Shown: piece by piece, positions 32,827 to 43,200 of the stretch
How positions within the stretch are numbered: the stretch's first letter is position 1
How the letters are laid out: each line of letters opens with the position of its first letter
Source of the DNA: Paucisalibacillus globulus DSM 18846
GTDB lineage: Bacteria > Bacillota > Bacilli > Bacillales > Amphibacillaceae
Assembly: GCF_000482485.1 (NCBI RefSeq)
Contig: NZ_AXVK01000029.1
Span: forward strand, 1-64,000
DNA: 64,000 bases
Direction of reading: 5' to 3'
Program-made: the position numbers and the translations under genes
Notes under the pieces: generated by a model
Database searches by the model: none
What the model was told of the DNA's origin: nothing
The model's input: the letters and a program-made list of their open reading frames with translations, nothing else

Positions 32827-33204
32827 TTAATCCTGATCAAACCACAGTGGATCTTTGTTATCAACGTCTCCATTATAATTGATCAGAATCTCTTCCCCTG
32901 CTTTTATATCTTTAAACGCATAAAAATCAAAGGTGTGATTATCAAAATTGATTTCATAATCTGCATTAGGCTCATAAGAATGGTTAAATAACATTCCATA
33001 TCCAAGTAGGATTGCAGAGTGATTGATTCCATATTCAAAAGTGTAATCAGCTAGGAGTGTTTTCTCAATGTGTTCATGTTGGTCATTTGGATAGGAAATG
33101 ACAGGAGCTTCATGAAAAAGTTCCCCTTTTTTTATATCACGAGTAGCAAATACTCCTCTATTAAATTCCCCGTCGCTAATTGAAGATGTTTTTACTTCTA
33201 TCAT
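32827..33204 (-). CDS. Small SET-domain protein
   Basis: A 125-residue protein that is almost entirely a SET fold: GVFATRDIKKGELFHEAPV at the N-side, then GYGMLFNHSYEPNADYEI (the NHS/C.PN block binding S-adenosylmethionine) and DIKAGEEILINYNGD (ELxxxY block). SET proteins are lysine methyltransferases; bacterial stand-alone forms have unknown targets and this one lacks pre- and post-SET cysteines. The ATG at 33204 is preferred, with AGGTGA eight bases upstream; a GTG start at 33216 would overlap that site. Confidence 0.82.
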   Translation of the reverse strand: MIEVKTSSISDGEFNRGVFATRDIKKGELFHEAPVISYPNDQHEHIEKTLLADYTFEYGINHSAILLGYGMLFNHSYEPNADYEINFDNHTFDFYAFKDIKAGEEILINYNGDVDNKDPLWFDQD

Positions 33205-34008
33205 GTTGTTGTTCACCTACTTACTATTAATAATCTTTCTAACTGTAACATTAATCCTAAAAATGAGCCAATTTTATTGTAGGTTAACTAATTGGAACCC
33301 CATAAACAAGGAAGTTTCACTTTGTATGAAACAATTGATTTGAGGACAGTCTTTTTCGATTGATGGGGTTCTTTCTAGGACAAAAGTTGCGCATGACTTT
33401 CGACTTAAATTAGACGAATTTATAGGATTTATAGTGACAAGGACATGGTTTGTAGTACCGTTAATGAGGGCTTTAGCCTCAGTGACAAATTTTGAATGGA
33501 CATGGTAGAATTTTACTATGAAATTTATTTGTGAATTAGCGTAATATTACATTTACACTGTGTATTGCTATGGAACTAATTTGAAACTAAATTGAAATTA
33601 ATATTTCAAGATATATAAAAGGGATTTTCCACATACATATACATGTTATTAATATTGGTTATTCGGAAGAGCTTACTACCCGTCTATTAGGTAGCATCAC
33701 GGTCAGTAAAACTGAAAAAAAATCATTAATAATTTAAGTAAGTAATCCTTATTGTGAACAATACCATACAAGAAAAACTATATACACGAAATGAATCCCC
33801 TAAGATATTACACATTATCCCAATAAAACTATCTAATTATGCAGCTTATCTTTTTGAGAAAGCGTTATTGATATAAACAATTGATATGTCTTCTTTACGA
33901 ATGAGGAAAGAAAAATATGGCAATTATTTTATTTTGAATAATCACGTAATTGGTAATGTCCAGCCGATTAAGATTTTGTATTTTACATATAGCAAGGAGG
34001 CTTCTGTT
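33205..34008. other. 800-base gap without a supported gene, upstream of the kinase cluster
   Basis: No coding frame stands up on either strand. Visible structure: GAACCCCAT at 33295 inverted as ATGGGGTTC at 33363; a short hairpin TGAGGGCT-TT-AGCCTCA near 33464 flanked by two AGTGACA...GGACATGG direct repeats, which look like a degraded mobile palindrome; and CTACC/GGTAG pairing near 33680. The kinase operon promoter must lie in the last part but no clear -35/-10 pair stands out. Confidence 0.5.
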
Positions 34009-34776
34009 ATGGAAATATTAACGGCAGTACATACGGACACTGGTCTAAAGAAACAAACAAATCAAGACAGTATATGTTTAAAAGTTGCTGATACATCCAT
34101 AGGAAAGGTTGTTTTAGCTATCATTTGTGACGGAATGGGTGGTCTATCCAAAGGAGAAGTGGCAAGTAGCAATGTTATTGAAGCATTTTCCGATTGGTTT
34201 GAACAAGAATTGCCTTTCCAGCTTGCCCAAGAAAATTGGAGTGAAATTCAATATCGCTGGGATAGGATTATTAAGGAGCAGAATCATCGTATTGCTACAT
34301 ATGGAAGAAATACAAGTAGTCAGCTTGGAACAACTTTAACAGCAATGCTAATAGTAGACTCAGATTATATGCTTGTTGCTCATGTTGGTGATACAAGATT
34401 ATATCGTTTGGATTCAGGTATTCATCAATTAACTGAGGACCAGACATTGGTTGCCAAGGAAGTTAGGCTAGGTCGATTAACTACAGAAGAGGCGAAAACA
34501 GATCCACGTCGACATGTCCTCCTACAATGTATAGGAGCTTCCAAGCGGGTAGAAGCTGATTTTATACAAGGAAAGGCTAAAATCGGAGAAGTATATTTAC
34601 TTTGTTCGGATGGTTTTCGTCATAAAGTTACTGAAGAAGAAATATATACAGCCTTCTTGCCTGGAACTTCGCAGAATGAAATGGAAATGGAAAAACAAGC
34701 TAAAAGGTTGGTTGAGCTAAACAAAGAAAGACAAGAGACAGATAATATTTCTGTTGTAATTGTCAAAATACAATAA
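34009..34776 (+). CDS. PP2C-family Ser/Thr protein phosphatase
   Basis: A 255-residue metal-dependent phosphatase: TNQDSICL (motif 1), CDGMGGLSKGEVAS at residues 40-53 with metal-binding Asp41, GTTLTAMLI, AHVGDTRLYRL, LCSDGFRHKV and ETDNISVVIVKI. It would reverse phosphorylation by the kinase encoded next, the usual pairing of PrpC/Stp with PrkC/Stk. ATG at 34009 has AAGGAGG eight bases upstream; the frame extends 41 codons farther but without conserved sequence. The C-terminus overlaps or abuts the kinase gene. Confidence 0.92.
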   Translation: MEILTAVHTDTGLKKQTNQDSICLKVADTSIGKVVLAIICDGMGGLSKGEVASSNVIEAFSDWFEQELPFQLAQENWSEIQYRWDRIIKEQNHRIATYGRNTSSQLGTTLTAMLIVDSDYMLVAHVGDTRLYRLDSGIHQLTEDQTLVAKEVRLGRLTTEEAKTDPRRHVLLQCIGASKRVEADFIQGKAKIGEVYLLCSDGFRHKVTEEEIYTAFLPGTSQNEMEMEKQAKRLVELNKERQETDNISVVIVKIQ

Positions 34777-34792
34777 GAATGGGGAATCTATT

Positions 34793-36481
34793 TTGGCAGA
34801 TATCGGTTCAGTAATAGATGGTAAATATGAAATATTGAAGTTGATTGGAAAAGGCGGTATGTCGAAAGTATATCTTGCGATGGATAAGCGTCTCAATAAA
34901 CAATGGGCAGTTAAAGAGATTGAAAAAAGCGGAAGGGACAAAAGAAACAATGAAGTTGTTATTCAAAGTGCAATTGCGGAAGCGCACTTGATTAAACGAT
35001 TAGACCATCCAGCTCTACCGCGCATCGTGGATATTATTGAAAATGACGATATTATTTATGTCGTTATGGACTATATCGAAGGAGAACCTTTAAATAAAAT
35101 CATTGATGAGTATGGTGCACAGCCTCAAGATGTTGTGATTGACTGGGCAATGCAATTATGTGACGTACTTGATTATTTACATACTTCTAACCCTCCGATT
35201 ATTTACCGCGATATGAAGCCAGCTAATGTCATGCTTAGGCCAGATGGTAGCCTGAAGTTAATTGACTTTGGTATTGCAAGGGAATTTAAAGAAGAAAATA
35301 TAGAAGATACGGTTAGTCTTGGAACGAAAGGATATGCTGCCCCAGAGCAGTTTGGTGGGAAAGGACAAACCGATGCGCGTACCGATGTCTATTGTCTTGG
35401 TGTTACCCTGTACCATCTTGTTACAGGTCAAAACCCAAGTGATCCCCCATATGAGATATACCCTATTAGAGATTGGAATCCCAATTTATCTGGCGGACTA
35501 GAGAGAATTATTGAGAAGTGTACACAGCTCAATCCGGATGACCGCTATCAATCCTGTGCTGAATTATTATATGCACTGAACCATTATGAAGAAGTAGATG
35601 ACACCTATCGGACAAAACAAAAAAGAAAGCTGCGGAGTTTCAGCGTGGTTACAGGGTTAGCATGTTTATGTTTATTTGTAGGTGTATTTGGGCAGGGAAT
35701 GAAGGTTCGTACCAATAATTCGGATTATGAAACGAATTTGGAACTGGCTAAAGCTACTACGTCAGATGTAAGTAAAATTGATTATTATCTAAACGCTATC
35801 GATATTAAGCCGGAAGAAAATGAAGCCTATTTAGGCCTAATTGAAACTTTTAAAAGTGATACAGCATTCACCACAGAAGAGGAAGAAGAGTTGACGAAAA
35901 AGTTAAAACCTCACCTAACAGACCTTAGGAAAAATAAGAATTATGCTGATCTTGCATTCGAAATAGGGAAAATCTATTGGTACTATTACGACTATGGTAA
36001 AACAGCATCTACAGACAATGAAACGACAAGAATGAAAAGCTCTGTCACATGGTTTAACGATGCCGTTAAATATGGTTTAACTTCAGGGGAACGTGAAATG
36101 GCCGCTGTTTATGGGAAAATAGGGGAATTTCATCAGAATATAGACCAAAATATTGTAGAGGCATCTGATAGTGGTACATATAAAATCTATTGGGACAATT
36201 TGCAAAGATTACTAAAAGAAGAAGTTACAGATAATCCGGATGAAGGTGAAATTGTAAAATTAGAACTCTATAAAACAACTATGAATTCCATTGAAATGTA
36301 TGCTAGAAAGTTTAAAGCAGATGGAATAGAAGAAACAGAAATCCGCTCGGTGTTTGAATCAGTAAAAGAAAGCACTGAACGTATCTCGACCAATAATGAC
36401 AAAATGGAAGCAATAAAAATTAACATTATAAATCGTATACCAGCAATTGAAAAAGCCATTGAAAATGCATATAGAAGTTAA
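34793..36481 (+). CDS. Transmembrane Ser/Thr protein kinase
   Basis: A 562-residue Hanks-type kinase. Residues 1-265 form the kinase domain: glycine loop GKGGMSKV, Lys41 in WAVKEIE, catalytic loop YRDMKPANVM with Asp140, DFG at 158-160, APEQFGG and DARTDVYCLGVTLYHLVTG. A transmembrane helix (about 283-301) follows. The extracytoplasmic or distal part (about 302-562) is helical, TPR-like, and lacks PASTA domains, so it is not a standard PrkC. TTG 34793 is preferred with ATGGGGAA upstream; TTG at 34760 is possible and would overlap the phosphatase gene. Likely substrate: the Thr-heptad protein next door. Confidence 0.9.
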   Translation: MADIGSVIDGKYEILKLIGKGGMSKVYLAMDKRLNKQWAVKEIEKSGRDKRNNEVVIQSAIAEAHLIKRLDHPALPRIVDIIENDDIIYVVMDYIEGEPLNKIIDEYGAQPQDVVIDWAMQLCDVLDYLHTSNPPIIYRDMKPANVMLRPDGSLKLIDFGIAREFKEENIEDTVSLGTKGYAAPEQFGGKGQTDARTDVYCLGVTLYHLVTGQNPSDPPYEIYPIRDWNPNLSGGLERIIEKCTQLNPDDRYQSCAELLYALNHYEEVDDTYRTKQKRKLRSFSVVTGLACLCLFVGVFGQGMKVRTNNSDYETNLELAKATTSDVSKIDYYLNAIDIKPEENEAYLGLIETFKSDTAFTTEEEEELTKKLKPHLTDLRKNKNYADLAFEIGKIYWYYYDYGKTASTDNETTRMKSSVTWFNDAVKYGLTSGEREMAAVYGKIGEFHQNIDQNIVEASDSGTYKIYWDNLQRLLKEEVTDNPDEGEIVKLELYKTTMNSIEMYARKFKADGIEETEIRSVFESVKESTERISTNNDKMEAIKINIINRIPAIEKAIENAYRS

Positions 36482-36495
36482 GAGGAGGAATATGT

Positions 36496-37215
36496 ATGGA
36501 TGCAGCGACATGGCAAATGATTTCCATTATCGGCTATTCCCTTTCAGTAGTACTGTTTATTGTTGTTATTATCATGTTTTTCAAAATGAATATCCCAGCC
36601 ATCTATGGATACTTGTCTGGAAAAACTGCAGAAAAACATATACAGGCAATTCGAGAACAGTCTAGCAATTCAAAAGGTCGTCGCTACGAACCTATTCCGT
36701 ATAATAGGGAACTAGATTTGACTGAACCAATACCAAAATCTAAAAGACTATGGAAAACAGGGAAAATGAGAAAAACTGGTCCAATCGGGGATGGGAGACC
36801 ATTCTCCAAGAGACTAACTGGAAACATGTCCGTATCGGGTAAACTCGATAATGCCGCTACACAATCAAAGCAAATTGTTACTTTTAATGATTTAGATAAA
36901 ACAGAGTTGCTAGTAGATGAGACCGAACTATTAGTAAATGAAACAGAGATAGTAACGGATGAAACGGAGCTGTTAGTAAATGGAACACAAGTTTTAACGG
37001 ATGAAACCGAGCTGCTAGTAAATGAGACCCAGGTATTAGATGATACGACACAATTATTAGAAGAGGAAGAAGGAACAAGAACAACTAAGTTAGGGGATAC
37101 AGATGAATTGTATCCTGAGGATCGACCTGTAAAACCAAAAATTAGTTTCAATGTTATTAAGGACATGACGATTACTCATGCAGATGAAACGATTAAGGAT
37201 GAAGTAAGGAGTTAG
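36496..37215 (+). CDS. Membrane protein with eight threonine heptads, probable kinase substrate
   Basis: A 239-residue protein with one N-terminal transmembrane helix (about 10-32), a basic stretch (60-115), then residues 134-189 made of eight exact seven-residue units of the form [DN]-x-T-[EQ]-[LIV]-[LV]-x (DKTELLV, DETELLV, NETEIVT and so on). Every unit has one Thr in an acidic setting, as in known phosphothreonine sites recognised by FHA domains. More Thr-rich sites follow (GTRTTKLGDTDEL). GAGGAGG precedes ATG. No family name comes to mind. A multisite phosphorylated scaffold is the best reading. Confidence 0.72.
   Translation: MDAATWQMISIIGYSLSVVLFIVVIIMFFKMNIPAIYGYLSGKTAEKHIQAIREQSSNSKGRRYEPIPYNRELDLTEPIPKSKRLWKTGKMRKTGPIGDGRPFSKRLTGNMSVSGKLDNAATQSKQIVTFNDLDKTELLVDETELLVNETEIVTDETELLVNGTQVLTDETELLVNETQVLDDTTQLLEEEEGTRTTKLGDTDELYPEDRPVKPKISFNVIKDMTITHADETIKDEVRS
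36895..37062 (+). repeat. In-frame 21-base tandem repeat coding the eight Thr heptads
   Basis: Eight units of 21 bases code for [DN]xT[EQ][LIV][LV]x. Codons for the same residue differ between units (ACA, ACC, ACG; TTG, CTA, TTA, CTG), so the repeat is old and maintained at protein level rather than a recent DNA slippage product. Confidence 0.85.
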
Positions 37216-37285
37216 ATGTTTGCAGTAAATGGGGTGGAATCATGTTTGTTATCACAAGCTTTTACGTAATGGGGAGGGAAAACAA

Positions 37286-40200
37286 ATGAAAGAACAGATT
37301 AAAATTAGGTTAAATCGCTTGATGTCTATTTTTCTAGTATTTATGCTGCTATCATACTATGTTCCAATCGGATTGTTAGTTGCGACTGCTGAGGGGGCAG
37401 AAGAAGATATATTTACTTTACAGATTGTTGATAATGGGGAACCCGTCGAAGGAGCACTTGTTAAAGGAACAAATGGGGTTATTAACGTAAACGGTACGAC
37501 AGATAGTAGTGGTATTGTGCAGTTTGAGGAAGTTACTATTGAGGAGTTACAAGAGAAGTATACATTTAATTTTGATGTAGAATTACAGGATGGGGAAAAG
37601 AAGGAATTTAGTTTGGAGGTTAAGAATGGATTTTCAGATCCGTATGTATTTGACCTAGCTACTATACCAACTGAACCTGTAGAACCAGAGAAACATAAAG
37701 TTACAGTGAATGTAACAAATCCTGATTTAGGTAAAGTGAAGATCAATAACGAGAATTATGAGAATCCACTTCAAATTGAGGATGGGGAAGAAGTGGAAAT
37801 TGAAGTAACACCAGATTCTGATGCAAAGATTAAATCATTGAAAATTAACAATGAAGATATAGAAATTGAAGATGAAAATTTTACTAAAACTATTCAAATT
37901 AACAAGGAAACCGAGATTGATGTTGAATTTACGAAAGTTTATACGATTAAATTTTCAAGTAACAAAAATGGAGATATTGAAGGTGACGGTTACCAAGAGA
38001 TTAATGCAATGGAAGGACAGATTATTGCTAGTCAAGGATCAACCCCTTCGTTTACTGCAACACCTGAAGTAGGATACCATTTATCTGAAATTACCATTGA
38101 TAATACGGCTATTGATTTATCATCTCTTAAAAACGGCGATAGTTATAAGCATGTCTTTGAACCGATAACAGAGAATCATACAGTATCCATTACATTTGCC
38201 ATCAATACTTATGAAATTAATACTAGTGTAACTGGTGAAAATGGTATAATTTCGCAAAGTACGGAGGTTGAACATAACGGTAGTACCATCATCACGATTA
38301 TCCCTGAAGATGATTATCAAATTAAATCTTTAACGGATAATGATAAACCTGTAAAGAGTGAAGTACAGCAAGATGGTGGTTCGTTTATGTATGTGCTTAA
38401 TGATATCACTGAAAATCATAATATAAATGTTGAATTTAAAGAGGTTCCGAATTCTGAAAAAACTTGGGAAGAACTTATATCGATTAAACCTACTGAAGGT
38501 AAAGCGGTTGATTTAAATACTGAAGAAAATATATTAATTTATTCCAATGATGCTAAGGTTAAGATTAAAATTTTAGATGGTTGGCCATGGTTTGGGATTA
38601 ACGATCATTGGAGGAAAACAGATTTTACTATCAATAAAAATACAACTATTGAGAGAATTCGATATGGTATAATATGGGACCAGAAGATTGCAAGGTTGAA
38701 TCCTACACTTAAAATTCTCTTCGATACAAAAAAACCTGAAATAAACGAAGTAGTATTTGAGGGTGACGATAAAGTTAAAATTAAAGGCACTGATTGGTAC
38801 AGCGGTGGGGTTATAAAAGGAAGTATTGATAATGTAGAGGATAAACACGAAGGTACTCCTTACTCGACAGAAATTGATAGTGTATATTATCAAAAAGAAG
38901 GTTCATCAGAAAAAGTTAAAATAGAAACATATAATAAAGAAGACGATACGTTTGAATTTACTTTACCTGAAGAAGATTACAGTGGGGATTATAAAATTTG
39001 GGCTGTTGATAAAGCTGGAAATGCTTCCGATGTTGAAACGGTAAAAGTAAATATTGATCATTCAAGTCCAACTATTAAGGGGATATATATAGAATCAGCA
39101 GATAATAGAGAAGATATTGACGACGAAGAAATTCTGGAGGAATATGTAGAATTAACGGAATATGGTTATTTCTTTAAAAAGCCACTTGAGGTAACGGTTG
39201 TTGCAGTAGATGAATTCTTAGGCGGTGGATCTGGAACTGGTGTGGAGTCTATGGTTGTTTATTTAAAAGACCATGCCAAAGATGAATATTATGCAGTGTT
39301 AGAGGATGGAAAGTTAAAACAAATTGATGAAACGATGATTGATACGATTGAGCCAATAGAGACCGATAGAGAATTAACGTTTAACATCCCTCATTCCTTT
39401 AAAGGGCAAATTATTGCAAAAGCAACAGATAAGGTTAAGAATACGGGTCCATTTGAATCACCAAAAGGTGCCATTCTTGAAACACCAGACCAACATAAAC
39501 TGGAAGAACATGTTGCATTTGAAAAAGATGATGCTCCATACACGGATAGTAATGGTGGAGGTTTATATGCTGATAATCTAGACGTTGAATTAACTGTTAC
39601 AGATACGTACTCAGGAATTGAAACGATTGAATGGTCAGTAGTTGCACCGAATGATACAGAAAATAACCAGTACGGTAGCTTAACTGTTAATCATGATGGC
39701 GAGATTACTGATGGTAGTGATGAAAACTGGGAAAAAACACAAACCAGCGAAAACCTTGTAACAGAAATGAAGAAAATGATAACCGTTAACCATAATAGTA
39801 ATGATATTGTGGTCAACGTAAAAATGACAGATAGATCGGGCAATATGTCTGAGGAACAGATCAAGTTTAGTATTGATAAAACATCTCCAAATCTTGAGGT
39901 TGAATTTGATAATAATTCTCCCGATGAAGAAAACGGAAATATTTATAGTGAGAAGCGAATTGCAACCATTACCATTACAGAGCGTAACTTTAATCCAGAT
40001 AATGTTTTACTTCATATTACGAAAGATAATAAGGAACACCCAGTAGTTGTAGAATGGACTACAATCCAACCTGAAGAAGGGAAACACTCAGATTTAACCA
40101 CCCATACAACAAACATTGTTTTTGAAGAAGATGGGGAGTACACATTTGATGTTTCCTATATGGATAATGCAGAAAACCCTGGACCGGATGTGGAAAAACA

Positions 40201-43200
40201 CGAATTTATCATTGACAGAACTGCACCTGAGGTAAAGGTGTCTTATGATAATAAGGATGCAGCAAATGAAAAGTATTATAAACAAAAAAGAACAGCAACA
40301 ATTACTGTGGAAGAGCATAATTTTGACCCGAAACGTGTGAAGATTAATGGCTCTACGACAATAATTGGCAAAGGAGAAAAGGATTTCCCAGCTTTAAGTG
40401 CATGGGTGGAAACTGAGGAAGGCGTTTATGAAGCAACGATAGATTTTGAGGAAGATGCCTTGTATCAATACAATATTGTGGTAAGCGATAAAGCGGGAAA
40501 TACATTTGACGACTTTGAAGATGAATTCTATATGGATCAAACAGAGGCTGTATTAATTGATGGGGAAGCTGTAACATTTGAACAAGTAAATGATAATAAT
40601 TTCGCGAAAGTATTAAACTTCCTAACATTTGGTACGTTCTTTAACAAGGAAGTTCATATTAAGGTTCAGACCTTAGATGAAACCTCTGGTATTGAAGATA
40701 TAGTACTTAAAACGATAGACGGGCAGATTATCGACCAAGATGATATTACTATTAATCAAGATGAATTAACTGGAGAAGCAGTTTTTATTCTTGATGTGGA
40801 TCGTTTTGATGCTGCCTTTGAGGTAGATGTTAAGGACTTAGCCCATAATATTGGAACGTATCCAGTTACAGAAGAAAACTCAAACATTGTGTCAGATAAC
40901 TCGAATATTGTTGTAGAAAAGGATAAGCCGAAAGTATCCATCGATGTAATACCAAATGAGGGTGTTAAACAATACAAGTACCAATACAATGGTGATGTGA
41001 CCTTTAGCATTATAGCAGAAGATAAAGGCTCTGGAATCAATACGGTTGTCATCGATGTAAATGGTAAGAAGTATGAATATGATTATTCGGACCTAGAAGA
41101 GATGCAGATAAAACCGGATGCTTATCGTATAAGTACGAACCATAAAGATATTGTAGGAAATGAAGATGGATCTTATATTGTATCTGTCCATGTCGTTGAT
41201 AACGCAGGAAATGAGAATGAAGCAGAAACAAAAATATATATCGATAAAACGAATCCAATTATAACGAAGTACGAATTCTCGGTAAAAGGTAAAAAAGTTG
41301 ACGAAACAGATAAATTTAAGAAATCTCTTGAGTTAACCGAGTATGGCTATTATTTTAAAGAACCAACTCAGGTGAAAATTAGCGGGGAAGATCCAAAAGT
41401 GGATCATGAATTTACAAGTAACTTGAAGTCGATTACGGTTTACTTGCGTGATCATGAAAATGGGAAATATTATGCTGCACTTAAAAATGGTTCATTGAAG
41501 GAAATAAAAGAATCAGAGATTGTTAGCATTACTCCTATCACAACAAAAGACAGTGTAACCGTTAATGTTCCGAAAGCATTTAAGGGACAAATCTTTGCAC
41601 AGGCTACAGACTATGTTCAAAATACAGGTCCTTATATTGCACCGAACGGTATGGTAGTAGAAAATGAAGCACAGCATAAAAAAGAGACACATATCAAACT
41701 TAAAAGAGCAGATGCGCCATTTAAGGATACGAATGGTGGAGATCTTTATGCGAACAATGTAAATGTTGAATTAACGGTTACGGATACGTATTCTGGAATT
41801 GAAGAAATTGAATGGTCAGTTGTTGCCCCATATGATATGGCTAACAATCAGGGTGGTAAACTAAAGCTGAATAATGATAAAACATACACAGAGGATAGTA
41901 ATGCACAAGGGTGGAAACAGACTAGATCACAATTAAACCTTGTTACAGAAATGAAGAAAACCTTAACGGTCAATCATAATAGTAATAATATTAAAGTTAA
42001 GGTGAAAATGACGGATAGGGCAGGTCATACGTCAGAAGAGGAAATTACATTTAGTATAGATAAGACATCTCCTTCGATTAATGTCTCGTATGACAATAAT
42101 TCGCCGGATCCAGAGCACCAAGATTATTATAAAGAAAATAGAACGGCAACGATTACAATTACAGAACGTAATTTTAAACCAGAAGATGTTGTCTATGTGG
42201 TGACGAACACGGATAATATTATTCCAGTTATCAATGGTTGGTCAAGTAATAGAAACAGTAATAATCCAGACCTAACCACGCATACTGCAACGATAACTTA
42301 TAGTGCAGATGGAGACTATACATTTGATATTCAATATAAGGATAACGCAGGAAATAAAGCAGCTCCTGTAGCGCAAGATTCCTTTACGATTGATAAAACA
42401 AAACCGATTATTAATGTATCTTACAATACAAATGATGCCTTGAACGAAAATTTCTTTAATACAGCAAGAACAGCAACTATTTCCGTTACAGAGCATAACT
42501 TTGATCCAAGTCGTATTGAAATTACTGGTACGGCATTCCATGACGGAGAAGTAGTCGACTTTCCATCTTTAAGTGGTTGGACTAGAAACGGTGATGTTCA
42601 TACTGCATCCATCGTCTATAATACGGATGCATTGTATAGCTTTGATATTGACTTTACGGATATGGCTGGGAATATCACTGATGATTTTTCACCACAAGAG
42701 TTCCATATTGATCAAACAGAACCGACATTAACGATAACTGGTGTAGAAGATATGTCAGCTAATAATGGAAAAGTTGCTCCAATTATTAGGTATTCTGATA
42801 CGAACTTTGATCAAAATTCGGTGAAGATAGAACTAACTGGTTCTAACCGTGGGGAAGTTGAATTAGAAGGAAAATACTCAGAACGAAATAATGGCCAGGT
42901 GTTTATCTTTGATGATTTTGGAAAAACGAAGGAAAACGATGATCTGTATACGTTAACAGCATCTCTAGTTGACCTTGCAGGAAATGAAATAACAGAAGAG
43001 GTTCGATTCTCTGTAAACCGTTTTGGTTCAGTCTATACATTCGATGATTCATTAGATGCGCTTATTGGTAAATATGTCCAAAGTGAGCAGGATATCATCA
43101 TTACGGAAACCAACGTAAATAGTCTAAACAAAGATTCCATAATGCTAAAAATGACTCATAATGGTTCACCTACGGATTTGGTGGCTGGAGAAGATTTTAC

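Noticed and set aside
36684-37166. 160-residue minus-strand ORF over the Thr-heptad gene
   Set aside because: It is the mirror of the heptad repeat (Ser/Val rich), without SD or conserved start.
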